Assembly: GCA_003427395.1 (NCBI GenBank)
Contig: BFEA01000106.1
Location: forward strand, 1,024,449-1,055,502
DNA from: Chara braunii
Lineage: Eukaryota > Streptophyta > Charophyceae > Charales > Characeae
DNA length: 31,054 nt
Direction: 5' to 3'
Shown here: in pieces, positions 8,683 to 17,620 of the stretch
How the letters are laid out: each line of letters begins with the position of its first letter
How positions within the stretch are numbered: position 1 is the stretch's first letter
Translations under genes and position numbers: made by a program
Notes under the pieces: model-generated
Seen by the model: the letters and a program-made list of their open reading frames with translations, nothing else
What the model was told of the DNA's origin: nothing
Database searches by the model: none

Positions 8683-9099
8683 TTAATCGATCGGACCCCC
8701 TCACCATTAATCGATCGGACCCCCTCACCATTAATCTATCGGACTCCCTCACCATTAATCGATCGGACCCCCTCACCATTAATCGATCGGACCCCCTCAC
8801 CATTAATCGATCGGACCCATCCATTCGTGGGGAGTATCACCTGAACACAGGCAACAATCATACAGGGCGGGGGGAAGGGGGAAGGTGGGAGCTTTCGGAC
8901 CCTCGACATTAATCGATCGGACCCCCGCAACAGTAATCGATCAGACCCCCTCACCATGAATCGATCAGACCCCCTCACCATGAATCGATCAGACCCCCTC
9001 ACCATTAATCGATCAGACAGCCTCACCATTAATCGATCAGACAACCTCACCATTAATCGATCAGACCATCTCACCCTTAATCGATCTGACCCTTCCCAT
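8683..9099. repeat. 24 bp minisatellite, about 14 units in two blocks
   Basis: The unit starts TTAATCGATCGGACCCCCTC. Six units lie at 8683-8822 in exact 24 bp register, then about 86 bp of unrelated sequence, then eight units at 8909-9099 in the same strict period. The first block mostly reads GATCGG and the second GATCAG, so the blocks expanded separately. Because 24 is a multiple of three, each strand carries a frame with an 8-residue repeat (LIDRTPSP forward, GSDRLMVR reverse). That follows from the period and does not show coding. Confidence 0.95.
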
Positions 9100-9128
9100 A
9101 TCGATCGGAGCCTGACCGTCCACGAATG

Positions 9129-9211
9129 GATCGAAGGCTTTGTTCACTTAATTAAACAAAGCCTCCGATCGTCGACGGCCCTTAAACAAAGCCGTCGATC
9201 GTAGACAGCCC
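9129..9211. repeat. Hairpin followed by a 30 bp tandem pair
   Basis: GATCGAAGGCTTTGTT (9129-9144) pairs with 9155-9170 with one mismatch over a 10 nt loop. The right arm is also the start of a 30 bp tandem repeat (9152-9181 and 9182-9211, each beginning TTAAACAAAGCC). TCGATCG motifs link it to the adjoining minisatellite. Confidence 0.8.
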
Positions 9212-9715
9212 TCTTTTTTCTGACGTTTTCATTTATTGCTGTACGTAGACCCTATAATAAAAATAATAAAATAATTATACAAAACTCCTGCCTCTTCTCC
9301 AAAAAAATAATAATAATACTGTAATAAAAATCCGGCCATACCGTCCTTTTCCATCATTTATACCCTCTATACCCTATATACCCTAACCCCATCCCAATCT
9401 CTCTCTCTCTCTCGCGCGCGCGCGTACACACAGACATATTTATCGAACCAACAATCCATCTATTTACCAATCTTTCTACACAACCTATCTATTTATCTAT
9501 ATAACTCTACGTCCCTCTTATCGACAGGTGGATCTGTCAATCAATCACATTCTGTTTCGGTTGGTGCTTGATTGGTCAGAGCCTTTCCCCTCTTCTGTAC
9601 GAGCAAAACCGATAAAAGATTGCACCGTATCAATCCACCCACCGCACCATACCAATCAATCCAGCCATTGCACCATATCAATCAATCCAGCCACGAGATC
9701 CTTTTGCTGTTCATA
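9212..9715. other. Unassigned region with simple repeats
   Basis: Contains CTATACCC-type short repeats (9361-9390), a compound (CT)(CG) tract at 9399-9424, CTATCTATTTAT-like sequence (9460-9505), and a 27 bp degenerate tandem based on CAATCAATCCAGCCA (about 9630-9695). No gene recognised. Confidence 0.5.
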
Positions 9716-9898
9716 CTAAAATGTGAAGAAGAAGAAAAAAAAAATGGACGCTCTTAGCAATGGCCACGCTGCTGTATTGTTCATCAATGATGAACCACCA
9801 TCTTCCGAAAGCAACTCGGTCATTGCTTGCCACTCTCTGACGTGATTCCAAATTTCCATAGCAAAAGTCGCAAAACTAATACGAAAGAACTCAGCCAT
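9716..9898 (-). CDS. Short unknown open frame in a duplicated segment
   Basis: The minus strand reads MAEFFRISFATFAMEIWNHV and then VREWQAMTELLSEDGGSS, which looks more like protein than most frames here. A second, degraded copy of its start (FRISFAL, then a stop) lies at about 9963-10030, so the DNA was duplicated. No family recognised. It could be a transposon-derived fragment or chance. Confidence 0.22.
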   Translation of the reverse strand: MAEFFRISFATFAMEIWNHVREWQAMTELLSEDGGSSLMNNTAAWPLLRASIFFFFFFTF

Positions 9899-9964
9899 TT
9901 TTTGCTATTGACAAAAATGCTTTCAAGTGCTTTTAAGCCAATACAATAGCAAAAAAACTCAGCG
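9889..9964. mobile_element. Miniature foldback insertion with 8 bp flanking repeat
   Basis: TTTTTTGCTATTG (9898-9910) is the exact reverse complement of 9944-9956, with a 33 nt loop. The direct repeat AACTCAGC lies immediately on both sides (about 9888-9895 and 9956-9963). Terminal inversion plus a short direct repeat is the mark of a small class II insertion; 8 bp is within the hAT/Mutator-like range. The element is only about 60 bp, so coincidence is possible. Confidence 0.4.
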
Positions 9965-10175
9965 ACTGCTTGCCACTCTTTTATTATCTTCCACCTTGCA
10001 GAGCAAAACTGATACGAAAGACAGAATGAAAGGTTGGTGGGGAGTAGAAGATAGTAGAGATTAGATCAGATTCGATAGATAGGCTGATTGGATTTTCATT
10101 TTCGGCAACGCGTAACCAATAGGATGGTGGGGGGTGATAGATATGCGACACGTGGCGAAAAGTGAACCAGCCATC

Positions 10176-10690
10176 GAATCCTGAGTGATAGATTTTTCAG
10201 ATTATTTAAGTCTGTTTTCGCAGAGAACCTGGACGTACACTCGAGAGGAAAATGGCTGATACAAGTGGGACAGCGTCCCGCTGTCCCCACAGTCCCATTG
10301 TCCCACGTTTAACTGCGGTATAAGTTGCTTCGTTTTTCTCCGCACTGACCAGCCATTGGTGGGATTGTTAAAACAGCAATGGTTATCAGCCCAGTTGAAG
10401 TAATAACCCCTGGCAGTAGAAACAACCATGGAATGCTGGGTGATAGATATTACTAAATTACAGACGCTGCTTCGATTTGATTTTCGCAGCACCCACATGT
10501 ACCCTCGACGAGCAATGGCCCACTTATATCAGCCATTGGGACAGTGGAACAGTGGGGCAGTGGGAAAGTGGGACAGTGGGGCAGTGGGAAAGTGGGACAG
10601 TGGGACAGTGGGGCAGTGGGACCGTGGAACAGTGGGGCAGTGGGACGCTGTCCCACGCAGTTGAACGTGGGACAGTGGGACAGTGGGACA
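10176..10690. repeat. Duplicated segment with inverted internal GTGGGACAG pieces
   Basis: A segment from GAATCCTGAGTGATAGAT (about 10177) through TCTGTTTTCGCAGAG to GGGACAG (10270) is repeated, diverged, from GAATGCTGGGTGATAGAT (about 10432) through ATTTTCGCAGCACCC to GGGACAG (10543). Between and after the copies, CGCAGTTGAACGTGGGACA (about 10655) is the reverse complement of TGTCCCACGTTTAACTGCG (about 10300). The region is therefore both a direct and an inverted duplication. Confidence 0.6.
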
Positions 10691-10698
10691 GTGGGGGG
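10537..10698. repeat. 9 bp GTGGGACAG minisatellite
   Basis: About 17 degenerate units of GTGGGACAG with variants GTGGGGCAG and GTGGGAAAG. Only scattered units occur outside this block, at the ends of the duplicated segment. Confidence 0.9.
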
Positions 10699-10810
10699 AA
10701 GCGGCGGAAGGAATGAAACTTCAAGAGTACATAAGACGTATAATGTCAGGGGAGGGGTGACCGAGAGGAGAGGGAGCGGAGGGGCGGCGGAGGCGAGGAG
10801 GGGGGAAAGC

Positions 10811-10872
10811 AAACAAAAAAAAACAAAAAAAAACAAAAAAAAACAAAAAAAAACAAAAAAAAACAAAAAAAA
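10811..10872. repeat. A-tract array phased at exactly 10 bp
   Basis: Runs of nine A are separated by single C residues at 10814, 10824, 10834, 10844, 10854 and 10864. The period is exactly 10 bp, close to one helical turn. Confidence 0.95.
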
Positions 10873-11079
10873 GGAACACAAAATTTCAGGAAAAGAGGGG
10901 AAAAAATGACAGAACGTCAGAAAAAGAAAAGAGTAAACTACCAAAAAAAAAATGGCGGTAAAGCTTGATTGGTCACTTACCGGGACCGTCCCAGATAACG
11001 AGCCGTACACTCCAAGATTGTCTGACATGGACATGGCTGATCTACGTGGCGACTAATGAAGAACTACGACGGTAGTTGG

Positions 11080-11725
11080 CAGACAAGCGCGAAGCTTCAA
11101 CGTTCATGTGGCTATGGCAGACAAGCGCTAAGCTCCAACGTTCATGTGGCTATGGCGGACAAGCGCTAGGCTCCAACGTTCATGTGGCTATGGCTCCTCG
11201 CTATGATTCTAGCAATGAAGAAGACGAAACAACGTTGGCAGAAAGACAACGAAGATGCGATGCGATGGTCACATGTGGCTATGGCGGAAGTGTCACGTTG
11301 GCACGATGACGACCAGGAAGGTCCAATGGTACCATGTGGCTATGGCGGAAGCAAGGCGCTGGCACGACGATGAAGGCAACGAAGATCCACTGATCAATGA
11401 AGATGCGATGCGATGGTCACATGTGGCTATGGCGGAAGTGCCACGTTGGCACGATGATGACAAGGAAGGTCCAATGGTAACATGTGGCTATGGCGGAAGC
11501 AAGGCGTTGGCACGACGATGAAGGCACCGAAGATCCACTGGTCTCATTGATTGAGGCTATGGCCGAAGTAACCACGTTGGCACGATGAAGATGAAGGTCC
11601 GATGGTAAGATTTGGCTATGGCGGAAGTACCATATTGACGACGGAGTTTTCTGCTACCTAGTGAAGATGACAAAGCCCCACGTTGGCACGATGACGATGG
11701 TGGTCTCACGTTGGCTATGGCGAAG
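11080..11725. repeat. GGCTATGGC satellite with 38-39 bp and 148 bp periods
   Basis: GGCTATGGC occurs at 11110, 11149, 11187, 11277, 11338, 11425, 11487, 11555, 11613 and 11713. The first three units have a 38-39 bp period (AGCTCCAACGTTCATGT...). A higher-order unit of about 148 bp (GATGCGATGGTCACATGT...GAAGATCCACTGATC) is present twice, about 11252-11400 and 11401-11548, nearly identical. Short open frames pass through it but break at unit boundaries. Confidence 0.9.
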
Positions 11726-11925
11726 TGATCAGCCATTAAACCTTCAAGGTAAGACCAGATGCCTTGGCGAGGCCCTATGATGAAGAAGCTAACGACGAGC
11801 TGGAGAGGAGACCGCTTGTCATATGAGGTCTAGCTAAGGAAGACGCCATGCCCCCATCACATCGCCGGCACCATCTCTCCTTCCTAACCACGACTGAGCA
11901 CTGACAGCACCGCGCAGCACCACGC

Positions 11926-11958
<33 letters not shown>

Positions 11959-11973
11959 TCACACACACACACA
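11926..11973. repeat. Compound (CT)10(AC)n microsatellite
   Basis: CT dinucleotides at 11926-11945 followed by AC dinucleotides, with one CTC interruption, to 11973. Confidence 0.95.
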
Positions 11974-12017
11974 ACCACACGTGGCCTTTTTCGGGGGGGA
12001 GACGACAGCGGCAGGAG

Positions 12018-12041
12018 AAGGGGAAGGGGAAGGGGAAGGGG
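12018..12041. repeat. (AAGGGG)4 hexamer tract
   Basis: Four tandem AAGGGG units. A 31 bp tandem pair based on GGACCACGAAACGTGTTCCT follows at 12084 and 12115. Confidence 0.9.
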
Positions 12042-12250
12042 ACATTCCCCGGAACCTCCGATTCGCGCTGCGGGGCCACCTGAGGACCACGAAACGTGTT
12101 CCTCTGCCCCGTGGGGACCACGAAACGTGTTCCTCCGCGCTTCACCAAAACCCAATCTGAGGAACGCAAAAAAAGTGGCGAACGTATATTTCCGCTTTCT
12201 GCCGGCACATACACCCACCGTTTTTCGGATTTGGTGACCAGCGCATGGAG

Positions 12251-12442
12251 GCCCACGGTCTGGCCTTCCCTCCTCCCAATGGAACCTGTGAAAACTTTTG
12301 GCGCTTGCTTTTGGGAAATGGGGCTTGCACAGGAACGCCACTGTTGGCCCACGGTCTGGCCTTCCCTCCTCCCAATGGAACCTGTGAAAACTTTTGGCGC
12401 TTGCTTTTGGGAAATGGGGCTTGCACAGGAACGCCACTGTTG
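12251..12442. repeat. Perfect 96 bp tandem duplication
   Basis: 12251-12346 and 12347-12442 appear identical base for base (each starts GCCCACGGTCTGGCCTTCCC). The length is a multiple of three, so several frames on both strands stay open and show a 32-residue repeat. No product recognised. Absence of differences implies a recent event or an assembly artefact. Confidence 0.95.
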
Positions 12443-12483
12443 GCCCTCGCTCCCTTGATACACACGTGAACTGTTGAAATGCA

Positions 12484-12512
12484 AATCTGAGTTCGAACCC
12501 AGCTCCACCAGA
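12484..12512 (+). other. tRNA 3'-end-like sequence
   Basis: CTGAGTTCGAACCCAG forms a T-arm-like stem (one mismatch) with a 7 nt loop TTCGAAC, followed by CTCCACCA, like a tRNA acceptor strand and discriminator. No matching D arm or 5' acceptor strand was found upstream, so this is not a tRNA gene. It may be a SINE remnant or, read on the minus strand (TGGTGGAGCTGGG), a retroelement primer-binding site. Confidence 0.2.
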
Positions 12513-12555
12513 TGATGAATGAAATGTGATGTCTTTCTCCGTTTTCCAAGGCTAA

Positions 12556-13044
12556 GGGCCTCGTTCCACTACTCGCCATCCGCCACGCATGGCGGACGCG
12601 ACTTGGTTCCACTGCATAGCCAATAGCCACGAAATNGAGGCTGTCAGAATTTGGGTGTGAAATCACTTGGCTATGTGCCGCCAAGGCTTTCCATTTCCCC
12701 TGCCTGCAACGGCCCTTCGTGGAGGCTCTACTCCTCACCCCTCCGCGAAATGCTTCGTGTGGCCATTGCCCCTGACACAGCCATCCTGACAGTCCACCTG
12801 CGTTGTCCCCTAGTGTTGGCAAGTTTTAGCTGCACCTGGGGTGATTTCCAGTACGAGTACATGGTGAAGAGAAGGCGGCCACCGTTCCACAGTCCGGGGA
12901 GCAGGCCGGGATAGCAACCACAGCGCACGTGGCGGCGGCGATGTAATGGAACCAAGACCCTTTTTCCGCCAGAAAAATGCAGTTTTCGGCCTCGCCAAGT
13001 CTCGCAACTGTTTGTGGCGGATGGCGAGTAGTGGAACGAGGCCC
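12556..13044. mobile_element. PIF/Harbinger-like MITE (489 bp)
   Basis: The ends are a perfect 31 bp terminal inverted repeat: GGGCCTCGTTCCACTACTCG and 11 further bases from 12556 inward, matched by the reverse complement ending at 13044. Both sides are flanked by TAA (12553-12555 and 13045-13047). A GGGCC start with a 3 bp TAA/TTA duplication is typical of PIF/Harbinger and Tourist-type elements. A second inverted pair lies inside (12602-12617 and 12941-12956, 14 of 16 matching). There is no transposase, so it would depend on an autonomous relative. It contains one N (12636). The perfect TIR suggests a relatively recent insertion. Confidence 0.85.
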
Positions 13045-13047
13045 TAA

Positions 13048-13339
13048 GTAGCCCGACCCAATCTTTTGTCATCTCGACTGAGGAATCTGTCTGACACGCG
13101 GGAGGATTGGTCAGTAAGTAAGTCATTAGGCCAACCAGGCTCACCATAATAATTATGGCCCATGCCTTTAGCTCGGCACCTCCGCCACCGTGGGCATCAA
13201 CACAGTGCTGCTCGATCGCCACCTCCGCCACCATGATGGCAAGAGAAGTTGTGCCATGCACTTCTTCACATCGAAGGCGGAGAATCTCCTCGTATGCAAT
13301 AACAATGTTGAACCGTTTTGTAGATGAGTGGGCTAAGAC
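13048..13339 (-). CDS. Unknown open frame or possible exon abutting the MITE
   Basis: After two in-frame TAG codons at about 13345 the minus strand stays open without low complexity through about 97 codons to the MITE edge. It includes [32 protein letters not shown] and a hydrophobic segment [16 protein letters not shown] that could span a membrane. Composition is more protein-like and GC-richer than the flanks. GGTCTTAG just upstream could be a 3' splice acceptor. The frame continues into the MITE, so any gene would be interrupted there. No family recognised. Confidence 0.3.
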
Positions 13340-14040
13340 CTACTAAGGAACTCTTGCAAATTGTTCTTCCTGCTGCCAACAGAAGGAGGTAGTTGAGAAC
13401 GGTAGCAACAACCACTGACAATGGGAAAGAAAATCGACTATATCTAATGGGCTTCTTGTTTAATTCAGAAACTTTGATCAAATTCATTATCATTTACCAT
13501 AGTATCTGCAATATTGCTTACTTACAAATGAGAGTATTTATTATTAATACATATCACCAATTATGCAAATAAACCACCATGAACAAAGTCAATATCCGAA
13601 GCAAGAAGATATTAACCATAATGCCAATAAAATTTTATTATGTTTTTTAATGATAAATCAATGTAGTCAAAAATGTAACTCTTTGACTCGCATAAAAAAA
13701 TTATCCCATCTTAAGTTTATTTCATAGACAACATTAAAAACTAACGTAAAGTTTTTATACATTTAAATAAATCCTTACAAATTTTTAACCATAAAATAAA
13801 TCCTCACAATTTTTTAACCATAAAGATTATTATTTTTAATGAGATACAAATTTGGTAGGGAACTCAGACAATTAAATTATTATTGATCTAATTTTATAAT
13901 AATACTATAAGACTGACACTTCGTAGAGGGTGGGATATGCACCACTTCGAGTAATGCACATAATCAAGAATCACCCACAAAGTTGACTGACACCAAGAGA
14001 AAAATCAAACGGATGGACACGAGTGATGACAGAAGTGTAT
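13340..14040. other. AT-rich unassigned region
   Basis: Marks the change to AT-rich sequence. It contains a 31 bp tandem pair (13764-13794 and 13795-13825, each with AAATAAATCC...TTTTTAACCATA). No gene or element end recognised. Confidence 0.5.
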
Positions 14041-14559
14041 AGCTAATCTTAGGTTGGCAGTAGGGTGGAGTGAATGGATTTTGGCAGCGCGTCTTATTAA
14101 GTCAAAACTGAGGCAGACTGACTACCTTGTCGGTTGCATCGAGGTTATTGTCGAAGCGAACTCCCTACTGGCGGCTCAATATAATGTTTTTGTTTATCGA
14201 GTTCGACCCGAGGTCGTCAGGTTTCATTTCGAACTTGTGTTATTGGTTCTAACATATGGTGTTCGAACTCTTTTAGTTATGGTTTCAACTTATGTTGAAT
14301 CGTATATACATGCTTATCGGCTATGATAAATTCGTTGATGTAATTAAGTGTCGTTATTATCACTTTCGTCGACTAGTATTTAAAGAATTAAGATTATTTT
14401 GCGGTTTTCACTCCTGGTTGGGGTCGTCCTAGTCGACTTGCGTCTGTTTCGTACTTAGGAGATCATCGCCCTAAGGGACGAACGACGTTCGGATGCACTT
14501 AGTGTTTAACCAAGCGTTTCCTATACTGCAGTAAATCAAGCAAACGTCATCGGTTGACC
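14041..14559. other. Unassigned region
   Basis: One 90-codon frame (14054-14326, plus) has no recognisable motif and no support beyond being open. No repeat family was identified. Confidence 0.35.
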
Positions 14560-14790
14560 TACCTCTGCGACTGCATGTACAAACTTTCGTAAGTGAGTCA
14601 GCAACTTGGTAGGGATATGCCCCTAAGGGTGGTGACAACCCCATAGGGAAGATAAGTTGTGCCCGTGGGAACCTATCCTTTCGTAGGGGACCGTGGGAAG
14701 TACGATTGATGCACTCGGCTAGAGCAGTGAGGTAGCAACACAACCACGTGCGTCTCGAGCCAAGTCTGTCTCGGTGGTTCGCATGATTAT
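14560..14790 (+). repeat. Repeat family P, copy 1
   Basis: Contains GACCTACCTCTG, GGGATATGCCCCTAAGGGTG, GTGACAACCCC and AAGTTGTGCC in order. The same order is found, inverted, at 23925-24095. Several short hairpins occur, for example TAGGG/CCCTA at about 14612-14629 and CCCTAAGGGT paired with ACCCCATAGGG. Confidence 0.5.
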
Positions 14791-14940
14791 AAGAGCGTTG
14801 TCCCCAAGTTATCTTATTATTTTGTTTTCTTTAACTGTTGTGTGACGTGACCAAGATAGTTTTCATTTTTTACGAAAAAGGCAGGAGTCGGTGCGCTCAG
14901 CAATGTCATACGAAAGTTGAGTTGAAAGTCCTACTGACCT

Positions 14941-14956
14941 GTTATCGAATGATAAC
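14941..14956. repeat. GTTATC hairpin, block A copy
   Basis: GTTATC GAAT GATAAC, a 6 bp perfect stem and 4 nt loop. The same hairpin with loop GAGA is at 24712-24727 in block B, in similar flanking sequence (a TTTTTTCGTA segment follows both). Confidence 0.7.
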
Positions 14957-15599
14957 ATAATTGGAGTTTCGTATGGATTTTTTCGTAAACTTTCTCTCCA
15001 ATAATGACCAAGACCTATAAACTCAACACACTCCAATACAATCTTAACACCTTTTTTCCGTACCATTATCTAGATGATTTTTTCTACATAATACGACTCA
15101 GAGGGTCGCAACCACCGATCCGTGTGAATGCTATAAGTAACTTTTGTACTACGATTAACTCTACCTAGTTGCAAAGTCGTTGCCTCACGGTTTGTGCAAT
15201 GTCAAGTATAACAGACAACAATTTATTCTCTCTCCGCCTGACTCAATAATCTTGGGTAATGCTCACTTAACCCTTTCTAACCTTTATGACCACCAACCTA
15301 ACATTTTTTCTTTTGAATTTCTGTCCACTGTTGTTTCCTTCCTTATTTCTTATAATTGATCCATTATTTCGCATATGTTTCTTCTTTTAAACATGCAAAA
15401 TAAAACATTATCAATCTCATATAGAACAAAATTATAAGATAGAAATAAATCAAGAGGTTCCAAGATAGACCTACCATCCCCACTTAGATAGAATCCGATA
15501 GTGATTGTTATAAATTGATTATTCTTTTGCGATACTTTTTTTTCCCCTCGATCACTGAAGAAGGTATTCCGATAGTAGGGTAAATCTTTTGGGGTATAC

Positions 15600-16390
15600 T
15601 CTTCTTACTTTCGCTCAAGCCGGTCAGCGATAGCGCAAAACTCACGGGGTCGCACCCCTCTTATCACCGTTACTTGGTGTCGGTTGGTAACAGAAAAGAC
15701 CTCACATGACCTCACTCCTTATATTCACAAACTTTTAGTTGTCTTAGGCTAATTGGTAATAAGGTAGACCTCACAGGACCTCGCTTCTACCACATCCCTT
15801 CCACAAAGCAAATACGTAATAAGGCAAACCTCATGGGGTCTCACTCCTCCTATCTTCGGAGCAATTTTTTTATGAAGAACACCGTCACCTTTCTTAAACT
15901 CTCTCATCTTTGAACTAAGAGCATGTTAAATCTTAGATCATTCAAAAAAATTTAAGTCAGTAGGGTAGGTCACATATGTCCGCATCCAATGACTGAGGCA
16001 ACTCACAATAAGGTAGTTCATTTGAGAATTTCCTTTTAATGTGCACTTTCAAATATTGTCCGACTCTCATTTGACCCCTGTTAATTTATTTTAAAATGAT
16101 GTGACTATTAATCGAATGTTTGACAAAAAAAATGTTAGTCAAGTATTTTCCATTCATAACACTTTGGTCAAATATTAAAGAATCTCAACAATCATAGTCA
16201 TACATAATCTAATAATTTTCATAGTGTCAAACTGAATTCACTGTGATTCAATCTTTAATAATTTAAAAAGGATATATCAAGCACAGCAAGACCTCACGGA
16301 GTCCACATCCTTCCTACCATTATCCATCCAAAATAAACATGCACTAATAAGACAACTCACATAGGAGTTTTTCGTTCTCATTATGTTTTT
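15600..16390. repeat. Degenerate hairpin-unit field, block A
   Basis: Units recur with the pattern AATAAGG..., CTCACA core, complementary tail. Examples: GGGGT CGC ACCCC (15646-15658); GGTAGA (15763-15768) pairing with TCTACC (15786-15791) around CCT CAC AGG; AACTC ACATAG GAGTT (16354-16369). Weaker units lie at about 15700, 15820, 16010 and 16290. These match the style of the clearer array in block B. Confidence 0.45.
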
Positions 16391-16942
16391 CATAATCAGT
16401 TATACATACTCAATCCATAACCGAATCGTTTTTCATATAGTCATTGTCTTTCATATGAAAATTTATTAGCTCTTCATACATGTAATCCCACTTGCTTTAA
16501 CTTAAGCCTTATTCTTAAAGAAATCCAATGAAAACAATAATATTTTCTACCGATACAAACATAGGCAAACATATAAAAGTCATAGTTTTTAAGAGTTTAC
16601 GGTTTATATTTACAACACGTGTACCTTTCTATTCCCTGCATCCAGAGTTCCGCCTGAACTCCGACAAAGTTTTATGCCACCTAGATGTGTCTAAATCTTT
16701 GTATGAAAGTTCAAAGTTTGACAAAAGTCAAAGTCTTCTCAAGGAATAAAAACAAGGGTATAGTCTTGCAATCATGGTTAAAGATTGATATATATAAGGA
16801 TTAGACAATGGGTAAATGACAAAGGATTAAGGAGGTAGGCACCATCACAACTGATGACGACTCTCTCCTCTCCAATTTCTCACTTCTTTACATTCCTGAC
16901 CCTCCTTTCAGCGTATGATTATCAACTAATTAGCAATCATAA

Positions 16943-17573
16943 TCAGGGTCATCATCCCGTACGTACGGAGGTCCCCGGGCAGACCTCCGTACGTACGGGC
17001 GTTCGGGGTCCCGTACGGGGTCAGAACCCGACGGCGTTCGGCCCCCACCAAATATTATTTCGGGGCCTAAAAATAATTATGTTTTTCTGAATTTTGTTTT
17101 GTGAGTTCTCTATGACGTGAGGTACATACCTGTAAATTTTCAAGTCATTTTCCTAAGCCACATAAGAATTAAAAATCCCCAAAGATGGTGGTGTCAAAAC
17201 GTGCTCGCCCACGTATTTTTCCACTTTTTATTTTTTGTTTTTACTTTAGTTCGGGGTCTAAACAATTTTATTATTTTTTGAAACTTTTTCAGTGGGTTTT
17301 GTAATATGTGAAGTACATATCTGTAAATTTTCAGGGCATTTAGCTATGCCAAAAAAAATGAAAAATCGCCAAAGATGGTGGTGTCAAAAACATGCTCGCG
17401 CACTCACTAAATTTCATTCTCTTTTTATTTTTATTTATTTTCATTATTAGTATTTATTTTCCGTATTTTATTTTTGTTTCACATTTGGTAAGGAATTTAG
17501 ATTTAATGCTCAGGCAAATCTTGTTTAATTTATTTTTCTCCATAACATATCTTTTTTTCATATTTTCTTGATG

Positions 17574-17620
<47 letters not shown>

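Larger units (their letters stand above)
14830..16936. repeat. Large diverged repeat, block A
   Basis: Aligns by landmark order with block B (24600-27337). Landmarks: the hairpin GTTATCGAATGATAAC (14941), hairpin units based on ACCTCACAGGACC or ACTCACATAGGAGT (15620-16385), TTCCCTGCATCCAGAGTTCC then CCTGAACTCCG (about 16630), and AGGAGGTAGGCACCATCACA (about 16830). No coding region was recognised. The block ends where TIR element copy D is inserted. Confidence 0.5.

Noticed and set aside
8365-9204. Frames with 8-residue repeats (LIDRTPSP, GSDRLMVR) as a repeat protein
   Set aside because: The 24 bp period alone gives frame coherence on both strands. The start lies in a pyrimidine tract and there is no domain or gene context.
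9361-9390. CCCTA-type telomere-like repeat
   Set aside because: Units are irregular (CTATACCC, TATACCC, CTAACCCC) and only a few; not a telomeric array.
11775-12822. Three overlapping minus-strand frames of 187-226 codons and a plus-strand frame
   Set aside because: All owe their length to the frame-neutral 96 bp duplication and low-complexity tracts. Their translations disagree and none has a recognised motif, so none is supported over the others.
14471-15066. Minus-strand frames of 90 and 67 codons (14471-14743, 14863-15066) as genes
   Set aside because: They lie in repeat family P and block A, contain DNA hairpins, and the other copies do not keep the frames as far as can be seen.
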